A stretch of 64,000 nt of DNA from assembly GCF_018139145.2 (NCBI RefSeq), contig NC_059478.1:24707001-24771000 (forward strand), in the 5' to 3' direction. The notes beneath the pieces are model-generated. The model was given only the letters and a program-made list of their open reading frames with translations, was not told the origin of the DNA and did no database searches. The translations under genes and the position numbers were made by a program. Shown here one piece after another: positions 12,801 to 24,800 of the stretch. This DNA comes from Gymnogyps californianus. Its lineage: Eukaryota > Chordata > Aves > Accipitriformes > Cathartidae. Position 1 is the first letter of the stretch; each line of letters starts with the position of its first letter.

Positions 12801-15800
12801 CATGTCCCATCCCAGAGTGGTCGCTGTGTGTTTAATGTGTTACATGGCATAGTAGAGATGGCATAGCGGTATGACTCTTTATTTTTATCTGTCCTAAATC
12901 TTAGTCTGGCAGATCAGCAGGCACTGACGTAAGACATGGGGTCCATAGCTGTAAGCTGGGGCAGGGGCAAGCACGTATGTTCATTGAGGTAGAGAATACC
13001 TGTGCAATTTCAAACTTTTCTAACTTTGGCATATATCCGTTGCAATTGCCCATCTGCCTTCCTTTGTAGCACTTTAGTTCTGAGCAGTTAAGCACTTCAA
13101 ATTTCCAGAAATGTGCATGTTCATATCTGAAATTGAATTTCTCTGTTGGGGTTTTTTAAATTCCAGAGCTCTAAGGCTAAAGTACTTAATATGGTTCTTT
13201 CCTTCCTTGAGTCTTAAAACTGTGCAGGAGTGGAGGCTCTCCACCCCTGCAGAGTAGAGCCATGCAGCCGGGGAAAGGTTGACCTTCTTTCCCCATCTTA
13301 AGCCAGAAAATGCAAAAAACATTATTCATCTGAAACTTTAGCACTCCTTCCCAGAAAGCCACTACGCAATTCAGTGCTCTAAAGAGAACCATGAAGAAAG
13401 TGCCTAATGAGAAACTTTTCTTGCTGCTGAAATCCATGAAGAAGGTGGTTTTCAATGTCAGTGGGCTGTATTATAATGCTGAACAACAATACCGGTGCTG
13501 GTGCATAAAACCACAGTTTATAGCTGTACAGACACAGGTCAGATGTGTGGAGTTTTTAGGATTAACAGTTTGAGGACAATCATCTTGTTTAGGGTTGGGG
13601 AAGGTTGAGTTTAAGAAAAAGGTTGTCTTAAAATTGAATTAAAATGCAGTGCAGCATCAGGGAGAGTACATGTGAAATATCCAAATAGCCATTGATTAAT
13701 TTTAAAAACCTTGTATTTTGCTGATAGACCAAATGAAAGGTTTCAGCACAAAAGTGGGATTTTTTTTTTTTTTGGAAGTTGTAAGCACCACAAATGGAAC
13801 ATTTATGAAGAAAGTGATAAATTGAGAGCAGGACATTTAAGATGACGACATAGATACAGTCACACGTGGGACCTAGCTGAATCTGTCTGTAGATCCTGCA
13901 GACCTCTTCCATTTCTAGTGCAGATCCCCATGACAGTCTCTACCTGCCAGGTGGTGATGCTGTAAGACATAACAGGGGACTGTTGCAAGCTCTGCTATTA
14001 CTTAGACTTCATTACTCCTCCAAAATATGCTCAAATACATTTACAGCTACGCTTAAAAGTATTAGCATAAATCATGAAAACTGAATGGCATACAAAAATA
14101 AATGAACCAAGTCTGTTTGGGGAGGTTATATCTTCAGTTATTTCTTATCATGTTTGTTCATTTAATGAATTTTGCCAATTAGCAATTAATTTGCAGTAGG
14201 TCTCCTAGTCATTAGTGTGAATTAGCAAGGTTTTGTTGGCAGAATGTCTTCAACATTAAATAAAAATCCTGTATCATTCAAAACCTCAAGGGTACTCAAC
14301 GGAGAGACCCTCTATAGAAATTGAACGGCTCAGGGCCACCCCCTAGTCTCTCAATCCCTGCTGTGACAGTGCAGTGGATGCTCTGCTCATCTATTTAAGC
14401 TGCATGGCCCAATTCCTGAGCAATGCCCTCCTCCTTCAGGGAAGCGCAGACTGGGTCAGTACCGGTGTACTCTGTGCCTCTCAGGCCAAGTGCATGCCAG
14501 CAGAGGCTGTGTGTCCCAGGATCAGGCAAGGCTCCTCTCTGCATAGGTAGGCTCTGGTACTGTGGCTTCATGGTGTTGATTCAGACAATTTTCTGTAGCT
14601 CTTTATTTATTTTTCTCTTGGTACACACAGTTCCTGTGTTTAATGCAGGTTGTTTATAGCAAGGACAAAGGATTACAGTCCTTAAATCAAAAGCGACGTT
14701 GGTGTAATTATAAGCACAGGCTGGTGTTGCAAAGAGGGCTGTAGGGAGAGGCTGTCAAAGGAGAAGAGCATCCAAAATATAGTAACCTCAAAAATCCCGG
14801 CTAATCAGTTTTCTGACGGGAGCAATCTGTTTCCCAGGTATTATTATTATATAGGGACTTTAAAGATAATAAATAACAATAATAGTCTAGTATAAGGAAG
14901 GAAAGAAAAGGGCAAATGCCATTCACCTCGGAAGCTGTGGTCGCTCACTGGAGTTCTCTGAGGAACATAATTTTCCTCAGCCCCTCCGGAGGACTCGATC
15001 CATGACAACACCAAGAACATCCCAGGAGCCGTGGTGTAAGCAACGGGATTGACCTGAGTGGTGTTTTCATTAACACAGAGATATGGCCTGCAGAAACCAC
15101 GTGTCCCAGCGCACACATCTCGAGCCAGAGAGCTGTTCTCTGTGCCTTTGGCTGGGACCTGTGGTCCCTGCGGATTGCCTCATTCCTCGGGAATGAGGGC
15201 AGGTGATACACCACTTCCAGCACTCTGCTGCATCTCTGGACATCTGCTTAAAAGACCAAAACAAAGAAGGGCTTGCTGAAGTAAGCTTGGGCTTATCAGA
15301 GCTGTACAGGGCATGAAGGCTTCTCTCCTGCAACAGGGCAGCCCAGCTAACGGACCCTGGCTAACAGATTATCAGCAGCATTTGAGTAATAGACTGCTCA
15401 TTTAGTTTTAATACATTTTGCATAGAGAGCAATCAGCCTTCATCAGTCTTAGAGATGAATTGGCTTAGCCAGCTAAATTCTAAAGATATTAGTCCGACAG
15501 CAGCCACATAAATCATAACATTTTCTTAATGATGGTAAAATTAAAATATACTCTTGCTTTGAGAAACCAATGAAGCCTTCCTGTTTGCAGGCCAGATCCT
15601 CCTGCCTGAATTAAAAGGAAGCTTAATTGATGTGTTTTTAAACTAAACTCACAGCCCCACTCCTCCTGAGCATCTCTAGTGTTCCTTTCTTTGAAGTTAA
15701 ATTAATTTGTCCTGCCTCTCCCTGCTCCATCCTCTAATCTTCAGGAGTGTCAGTGAAGACCTTGGCTCGGTATTCATTGACCAGACTCCTGTGGGACGTG

Positions 15801-18800
15801 AGCAGGACATACACAACATCACAGTTGAAGCCTTTGCCAGGTTAATTGTTTGTATTGCCAGTAATTCCTTGAGCTAGTGGAAGCCTCCCAGGAGAAAATC
15901 TTGCGCTCTTCCTCTAACCAACAAACCAAGACCTCCTGTCTGTCTGCCTAGCCTAGCCAAGCATGAACTTTTCCTATTTCTTGTCCTTTGTTCCTGAAGC
16001 TGGCTTGAAGTCCAGCATGCTTTTGCCAGCTGGTGTTTAACAGAAGGGAATCCTGCCTTTAGCTAGAAAGACTGTGATGTTGGTGTTAGGGGCAGGAGTG
16101 AAGACAGGCTCTCAGGGCTGCGATAATCACACAAGTATTGTGTGTCCAGAGCTCTTCAATGAGGAGACGCTGGGCTCTGTTAACTCTTTGTGTCCTACAA
16201 GTTAAGGATAGCACAGTCTGACTAGGTCAGCCCATACATCCCCCAGCTGAGGGAGAGCTGGGTATGTTGCCCATCTTAAATGTTCTGTGTGATTCCTGTG
16301 GGGCAGAACAGTTCTCTGGACCAAGGCCTCTTGCTCTCAGGAATGTCTTCCCGATGCTCCAGGCTAACCATTCTGTCTCCTGCTAAGCTGTGCTCAGTGA
16401 CCTTTCCTTCCTTGGCATCCCACTGCTAGCTGCAGCATGGCACCCACCAAATAAACAGAACCATCTCTTGTCCCAGTGCTCTGGACTGCCTTATCTTAGG
16501 GCTCTACCCTGTCCTGCTGCTTTTCAGCAGAGCCTGTGCAGGTAGTCTGTGCAGCAGAGTTCCTGGGAAAACCTATTTTAGTAAGGTTCTGTTCAAGTTA
16601 AGACTCTGGACCAAAGACTTGACTGAAATCGAAATACTTGATACCTTCGGCAGCCTTTCTTCGGCTAAAACAACCATTTTGTGGTCAACTGTAAAGATTC
16701 AGTCTCTGAAGCATGAATTTCACTGCTATGCAGAAACCCCAACTCTAAGCCAAAGACCCTCAGGGTATAAAAAAGGACAGAGGTGTCCTCTAGTCCTTAC
16801 CTGTGCTGGCTGTTTGCACCTAGGCGGGTTTTCCTTTTTTCCTAGTGCTCCTTTTGGATCCTCTGGATCAGGCTGGTTTCTTAGAAATCCTCCCCTGATA
16901 ATCCTCTTGGTCCTTTGCTGGAGTCTTAATTGTGGTGGTAATATCTAGCAAAAGGACTAGGTGCTTCTTATCATATACTGTGAAAGGCCCGTTCCCCTGG
17001 GGTGCTCTGTAGTGTCCGTACTCTGGTTTCTTGGCTGAAATGTTGTGGTGGAGAAGGCAGATTTTCCCAGCAGGTCCTGCATTGGGGTTGTGGAACTGCT
17101 GATGGGACATATTCAGCCGTAGCTGAGTTAAGGTAAGCACTTTCACCATTTGGGTGTGTGCGTGCAGTGCTCCTGCCTTCAAAGGAATTAAGAAGTTCCA
17201 GATGGTGTCTCTTGTTCTCATTTTTGTGTTGGGGCAGTGAACACTGTGGAAAAGATGGGCCTAATTTGGGAGACTGACATTGGGCTGTCTGTTCTGGGGA
17301 ACTTCAGCCTGTGGTTTATGGGAAGTAAGGTGACTGTGAGACTCTCCAGTGAGCTCACCTCAGAGCTCATGTTGCAGGCTCACGGTTGGTTTGGCCAAGG
17401 TTGGGGCCACTGATCAGTACGTGGTGTGCAGGATGGCTGCAGGATGCTCTTGCCTATTCAGTGGCCTGCTGGGCTGCTTGGGCTGGTGATGGTGATCCCT
17501 GGGTGGAGGTGTGAGCTCACCTTCCAAGGGCTGGATATGGGGGGACAGCCTACGACTGTGTGCAGTAAGGTGTTTGGCACTGTGGTGTTGAGAATCACTT
17601 CTTTTCTGGTCTGTCTTCTAGCATTGCCGAGGAAGGAAAGTGCTTTCGTTCATTCTTGGATATATCCGCAGGGCTTGGAAACCTGCTCTCCCTGCCATAT
17701 TGTGCCAGCAGCATTTGTGCTGCTTGTAATCTAATAAATGCTTGGTCTGAGCAGCTAGCTCTCCTGCTAGAGCCCAAATGAATGCAGAGGAAGGACCCTG
17801 CTAAGTGTATGCATTCTTCCTCTCCTGGCCAGCTCCGATTCCCTTTCATAGCTCACATCTGATGCTTCCTCTCTCACCTAGCCCCTTAGCTCCGATGTAA
17901 ATGTGTGTTCACACTTCCGCCAGTCAAGTAACTGCGCTCTCTCTGTCTGTCCCCTTTGTTATAAAGCCTGCTCTGTAAATGAATCCCACAGGTCTGGGGC
18001 TCAGCAGGTAAAAGGAGAAGTGAGTCTGTTAGCGCATGAGTCTAATCAGGCCGGCTAAAGCGAATAAAGTAGGGCAGCATTGCACATTAGCCGCTGTGTA
18101 AATGAGCCCTTTGATGGGCTGGGCACCGCGGGAGAGGGTTTGAAGCCAAGAAGAACTTTTGTTGTTAATTCAGTGACACATGGAAACTGTAAAACAGCGT
18201 GTCTTGCACACACACGAGAGAGAAAATAAAAGCCCTCACGACTGGGCTTTTCAATACCTGCCCTCGGACCTAGTCTGAAAACTTTCAGCCCCTGTCTCCC
18301 TCTCTTACCACTTGATTTTCCTTTCTCTCCCTTTCTTTTTTTGTTCCCCCTGCACTATAAAAAGAAAAGCTCTCTTGCCTTTTGAACTAGACGGCTGTGA
18401 GTGAGGGCTATCTCTGAGCTGTGTGGCTCTGTTACCTTTGTGTTCCAGATGAAACTGCCAAGCTCGGTGGGACAGAAGAAGATTAAAGCCCTGGAGCAGA
18501 TGCTGATGGAACTCGGAGTAGGTGAGTAAAGGGGGCACACGAGAGAGAGACACACAGAGCTAGCCTTTGTTCTCGAGATGGGCTATTTTTTCCCCTAGTA
18601 ATACAGCCAGTTTCTTGAATAACAGTATGTGAATGGTTTTTAAAATATTTTATGTGTTTAAAAAAAAGAAGAGAGAGGGTAAAAGCCAGAACAAGATGCA
18701 CAGGGTTTTTTTTTTCCCTCCCAGTAGAAAAATATTTTAAAAGAGCCTTTGTTTCTCTCTTGTTTGGGCCTTTTTAACCATCAAGAGAGGCAGCACAGTA

Positions 18801-21800
18801 TTAGGAAGGCAAATCTCAGCCTTGCCGGGAGAGGTACTTCTAAGTGTGTTAGTGACCACGGCATGCGCATTGTTCAGGGCTGCCCTGTCTTGCTTTCAAG
18901 CTTCATTTCCTCTTAATTTACTGCTCATGGTGGCAAGTCCAAAATGCGTCTGGGACTGTTCATCCCCCCTTTATAGGTTGCATGCTGTGTGAAAATCTGG
19001 AGCATCTCTGCTAAAAGGCGAGTAAACACACATCCCTCACTCTTGAACTCCAGTGTCTTAGCAGCAGAAAGAAGGGTTCACTTAACATGTACAATACCCG
19101 CTCGTAGCTAGAGGGGAAGAAGTGCAGCCCATGGCTAGCTGCTGCCCTCCATGCAGTGGGTACAGTTTGCAGGTACTCCAGGTCCCAGCATGCAGTGCCC
19201 CTTGATTAGACACCTGATGATCCCTTTTCCCCCCACTGTGGCTGGGGGGATTTTTAAAAATAGAAAAAGAAAAAAAAGAAGAAGAAAAAAAAAAAGCCTT
19301 ATTGGTGATTTACAAGAGATTACTGAGCCTGCTCCCAGAACTGACTTCTGTTAACTCTTGTTAGTTTTTTGGGCCAACTGCTTTACAGCTTGATATGTTG
19401 TCTCAGAGGCCGTGTACAGTTCTGAAGGCCTCCTGTGGCTGGTGAAAGTGGCTCAACCAGGGTGGTTTCCCCTTTCTGCTTTAAAACTAAGGGAGTTACC
19501 ATCTTTGCTTGCTAGGGAAGCCTTGGGGAAGGATGTGAGTGCTTCTTAGAGCTCACTTTCCATGAGGGTAAGAAGGGGTTCCTGACTCCCCACTCCTGCC
19601 TTACAAAACACACGTATCTTGAGGGCTCCCTGGTGCTCCAGCCCTCCTGTGCATTAGAGTGCAGAAACCCACCTGGGCTTTGTGTGGGTGAACGCAGTGC
19701 TAGCAGGAAGGGGTCATGTGGGCAGCCCTGCGGACAGGGGGCCACTGCTGTATACCAGGACAAACACGCAGAGCTTCATCCTTTTCTTCTCCAGAACATG
19801 CAGCTCTTCCTGGCTGTGTGTGCATGAGTGATGGGCTGCAGCAGAATGCACGGTGTGAGGAGGTGATCTGCCAGCCCCTGCTACAAGCAGTTCAGGTCTG
19901 CATTAAAACATGTGTGTAACACAGCAGCAGAGCAATTCTCTGCCTCAGTCCTACCCTGGGAGGAGCAACAAGAGAGGCAAGGGAGCTCAGCCTGTCCACC
20001 CCTTATTGCTGAAGGTGTAGGGAACAGCAGGAGCTCTTCTGTCCTCTGCAGCAGTGTGTGAGGACTTGTTCCCAAGACTGAGCTCCCTTCATATGACCTG
20101 GTGGGTAGCAAGGTTCAGTTGTCTGGTCTGGTCTGCATCTTCCATCATCCTTTACTTGCTGAGTCCTGGACTTTGCAGGTTCACCCTTAGTCCTTGGCCA
20201 GAGCCAAAGGACAGCCTGGAAATTCAGGTCTCCAACCCTTCGGGATGCCAGTTGCTAATCATCCATGTGATGGGAGTGAGGCGCCTGGCCTATCTTTCTG
20301 GGAGTGGATGGGCAGCCAGGACCTTTCTAGGGATCTTCCGTTGTAGGGTTGCAGGTCTGGGTGTTTAACAGAACCCCTTTTTCTTCCTAGATCTCAACCC
20401 TATGCCCACAGAGGAGATCGTGCAGATGTTCAACGAGCTGCGGAGCGACCTGGTGCTGCTGTATGAGCTGAAGCAAGCCTTTGCCAACTGCGAATATGAG
20501 CTGCAGATGTTACGGCACCGCTATGAGGCCCTGGCCAAAGCTGGTAGTATTGGCCCCCTCAGTGTGGAAGGCGCCCATCCAGATGGCCAGGCAGGGCTCA
20601 GCATCGAGGAGGGCAAGGGAGATGCCAAGGACCAGATCATTGATGTAGTAGGAGCACCACTGACCCCCAACTCGGTGAGAAGAAAGGTTGGGGGGGCAGA
20701 ACAGGGAGCACTCAGGTCTCCGACGCAGATGCCCTGACGAGCGCTGGGGGTGCTGCCCTGCTCTCCCTCCAGGCGTGCACGTCCAAGGGAGCACAGCATG
20801 CCTGTTCCCCCCAAGTCCCAGTGCTGCTCTCTGGGCTTGTCTCCTGTGCTGGACAGTGTTCTTGGTGCTATAGGTGGGGTCAGCAGGGCTTTCTACATCC
20901 TGCATGCAGGCGGATGGCTTGACGTGGGTGCCACCGTGGACCAAAGCAGCAAGGCTTTGGGTGACGAGAGTGTGCACTAGGGCAGCAACAGTGATGCCAG
21001 TACAGCTGCAGGCCTGAGGCATTTTCCTTCTAGACACAGCCCCATAAGGGTTGCTCAGCAGAGGGAAGCAAGTGGGGAAAGCAGTCTTGAGATGATGAGC
21101 CATGACCTGCTCAAGTCCCTGGAGTCAAGCAGTAGCCCTGCCTGGAGGAGGAGGCTTGGAAAGGAGAGAGGTGTTTGAAGAGCAAAGGGGTGTTTTTATA
21201 CCCTACTTCCAGTGCCAGGAAAGGAAAGCCAGACCTAGGGGCTCTTCCATTGCGAGCCCTGTGACAATGTCCTGTGCATGTACCTCTGCAGGAAGCGAAT
21301 CACCAGCCTCTCCTCCCTGCCTCCATGAGGGCAGGCTGCCCAGCCCCTCACCACTGCCTCAGGGCCAAGGGTATGCCTGGGGATCAGCTGAAGTTGCTTT
21401 CCCCTCTGTGCAGTCCCCTGGCACAGCTGAGCTGAACTGCCTGATAAAAGCTGCCCGTCTCCACACAGTGGCATCCCCGACGCCTCAGACATACTGCCCC
21501 TGGTAGTGGCACAGACCTTTACTTTCTAAAATGTATAATGTATTGCAGGATATTGAGAACACCTTATCTGTCAACGGCAGAGGCGACACATTAATCTGGA
21601 CTTGAGTAATGTCCTATTTGATTGTGACAATATGGAGTCGTAAGGAAGCGTTCCACTGAGACAGGTTCATGTTTGCAAAGGAGTCTTCTGAATTTTTTTT
21701 TTTTCCCCCTACTGCATTCAATCTGAAATTTCACCCCTCCCTGCGGTCCGGAGTGTCCTGGTTTGCGAACTTTTCGGGCTGATTCACAACACACTTGCTC

Positions 21801-24800
21801 TCCCTTGAGACTTTGCTTGTTGGGAAGGTGGGAGAGGTGGTGGTGATGGTGGTGGTGGTGGCCTGCAGGAGGAGGGAGCCCATGTGTGTGTTTCTGACCA
21901 CGTTGTTCCTAAGTGCCACCTCGTGAAACTGGAAACAAAGGGGTGGGCCCAGGCAGCGCAGAGAGGGTTAAACTGACCTGGTCTCTGACATATTTGAAAG
22001 AAATATAATCAAGTTAATTCACTGCAAGGCAAATTCAGTACCTAAAGGGCCCCCATGTTAAATACAGCACTGACCTTTACCGGCTGATTACACAAAGACG
22101 ACACAATTAGATTAGTCCAAGACAAAAGGTCAAGCACATTCACACTGTGACCATTTTATGCTACCTTTCGAGGGGGGGAAAAATTACATCCCAGCTGGAG
22201 GGGTATCTTGGAGAGAGGAGGGGAATGGGGCTGCCGTACCATGTTCTGCCTGGCTCAGGTATGTTTGGAGAGTCGGGCAGGGCCTGGCACTGTGCTTGCC
22301 CTGAACCTTTCCTGCAGTTCTGGGCAATGTGGTGGTGGGAGAGACCAGCAGCCTGGAGCCCACAACCAGCTTTTCCAAGGATGGGCTGAGCTGAGTGGAG
22401 GCCGTGTGTTGGTGATGCTCCTTGCCCTGCCCAGAGCTGGCAGGAGCAGCCCCAGTGCCTCCCGCGCAGCATCATGGCTAAAATTGGCCTCTGGAAGATC
22501 GCCGGGCTGGGGTCAGCTCTGAGAAGGGCAGTGGCTGGGGCAGTCACTGGCTGTTTGGCTGGTGGGGTGCATGCATGTGTCCCCACCCTGCACAGCGATA
22601 ACCCTGAGGTGTCCCAGGCCCTGGTACGGTGGGGACAGTGTTGGAGGCAGTGGGTGCAGGACACGGTGCTGAGAAAGCAGCCTGCCTCGGCAAGCACAGC
22701 GCTTTTCCCCCACTCTGGGCTGCTTGCAGCAGGGGTAGCAACATTGGTAGTGCAAACAAGCAGCTCTCTGTAGAGCAGGCGCAGCGGTGCTTTGTAGTGG
22801 CCTTTCCCTCCCTTGCCTCCTGCAGCCCTGGCTGTGGGCGCTTGCAGGTGACACCTTGCCCTTCCCCTCGCTGAGGCTGCTTCAGAGGTTTAACCCTGCC
22901 ACGCCAGCCTTGAACTCCTGCGTTCAAGCGTGTGCTTTGCCTCTGAGCTGCCAGGGGCCCTTGAGGGAATCATTTCATCTCCCTGCTTCACATTCCTGTG
23001 AGTTGGAGAATCCCTTTGTGCTGTCTAGCACTGCCCATCCATGGCACTCCACACATTGGATTAAGCATGGATTAGTTTAGCATCCAAACCAGCTGCTCCC
23101 CTGAAGCCAGATTTGTTTCCCTGGAGAGAAGCGTCTTGCTCCAGATGTTGGAGGGAGTGAGTGGCAAAGCCAGGAATAGGACTAGGAGTCCTGACTCCCG
23201 AGCCCTGCCTGGCATGCCTGGATTCCTTTCCAGGAATTGGAACGGATGGGCAAAGACACACCAGGGTCTTGAGATACTGGTTGTGGCAACAGCTGGCTGC
23301 CACCATCCCTCTTGGCCAGCAGTGGGGATGGGGGACATCTCAGCTGGGTGTTTTAGCCCAGGTTAGGAGAGGTGTCTGCCCGTCTCAGCAGCGAGACCCC
23401 ATGGGGCAGTGGGAAGCCCGGCACTGTTCTGCCCTGCTGTGTCCACTGCATCCCTCCTACCCCTGGCTGCCTGTCCACCCTCTCCTAGGGGCTGCGGTGC
23501 CCATCGCTGACCATTAAAGCCAAGCTGGGATCCCCCCAGTGCCGTCTGCTGCTGACCCCGGTAGGGACTTTACTCGGGGCCTTCGGGAGGTGAAAGGTGA
23601 GCCGAACTCGGAACAAATTAGTTCCAAGCAGAAGTTCAGCCAGTTACTCCAGATTGGATCCTTTGATTTCTGCAACTCGGACTCCACTCAGTGATCTGTA
23701 ATGAGTGACTCTCAGAAATCCTCACATTGCAGCACTTTGTTCCTGAGCTCACAAGTCAGCCCATTAATGGGTAAAGGAAAGGACCTTGAGTCTAAGAAGT
23801 CTCGGGTTCAGAGTCAGAATTATTTGACTTTTAAGCTTCCTTTATCTGAACTCCTGCTGACTTCTTGTTTTCTGAGCCTGTTTGAAAGCTAGAAGTTACA
23901 TTGTTAAGATCAAACATTCTCTCTTTCCAGATGGAGTTACAATATCTGTCTTTTATATATATATATTTTAATATATATATGGTGTATATATACCAGGGTG
24001 TATATATATTCCTCTCTTTTTTTTTAATCGTTCTTTCCATTAAAAGAAACTAGACTTGTAGGCTCTTGTAAATTATAATGTAAAACATTTTTTTTAACCA
24101 GACAGTTCCCAATTTTGCCCAAGGCAACTGGAATAGCTGCGCCACAGAAGGCAATAGGAAGGTGATTAATATGAATTTGTGACATATTTGAAAGATGGGT
24201 CTTTTGCCATATAAAGATTATCAAACACATGTGCTCTTCCCCATTAATTCCGCAGCCCTCCCAGGAAAGCCACAAAGCCCAGCTCCTTTGTTTCCAGGGT
24301 GGGTTTTTGTTTTTTTAAATGTACCTTTCGGTCTCCTTGATTACCATGTATTTGATTTTTATAGGGCATCTGTTCACACTGCTGTGTGGGTTCTCTGGCC
24401 CTTTTATTTCCCAGTTAATCGGATCCCGCAAAGGCAGCCGTGCCAGGGCCTCTGACGAAATCCGTGTGTGTGTTGTATTTAACTTTTAGCCGTGCAAATT
24501 CCATGCTCTGTTTGCCGTCCGCCCAGCGCCCAGTGGGAACTGGGGGCTGCCTTCCTGCCGGGGGAGGCAGCGGGGCCTCCCACCACGCACGCTGCCGCCG
24601 GGAGCACACGCGTGTGGGACTGGCAGGGCTGGAGGAGCAGCGATGGGCAGGCCTGGGCCATTTCGGAGAGCGTGTCAGTGCTGCCTTCTCCATCCCCTGG
24701 ATGCTTGCGGGCTGGGGCAGTGGCTCTGCAGGCCTTTGGGGATGGGGGATGGCTGCAGGGCTGGGCATGGCGGGGACCTGACCGCAGTTGCCGTGCATGT

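Larger units (their letters stand above)
6323..18448 (+). other. DMAP1 intron, 12.1 kb
   Basis: The largest intron of the gene. It lacks intact transposons and coding exons. It contains a MIR-like SINE remnant (7880-8070) and AT-rich conserved-looking islands at about 10040-10600, 14100-14280, 15350-15660 and 18020-18250. The remainder is unremarkable intronic sequence with scattered homopolymer runs (T runs near 6967, 8494, 10180 and 13760). Confidence 0.8.

Noticed and set aside
18449..18451. ATG at the start of the DMAP1 exon as a possible internal translation start
   Set aside because: The exon joins in frame to the preceding RSQR exon exactly as in other vertebrates, so it encodes an internal methionine.
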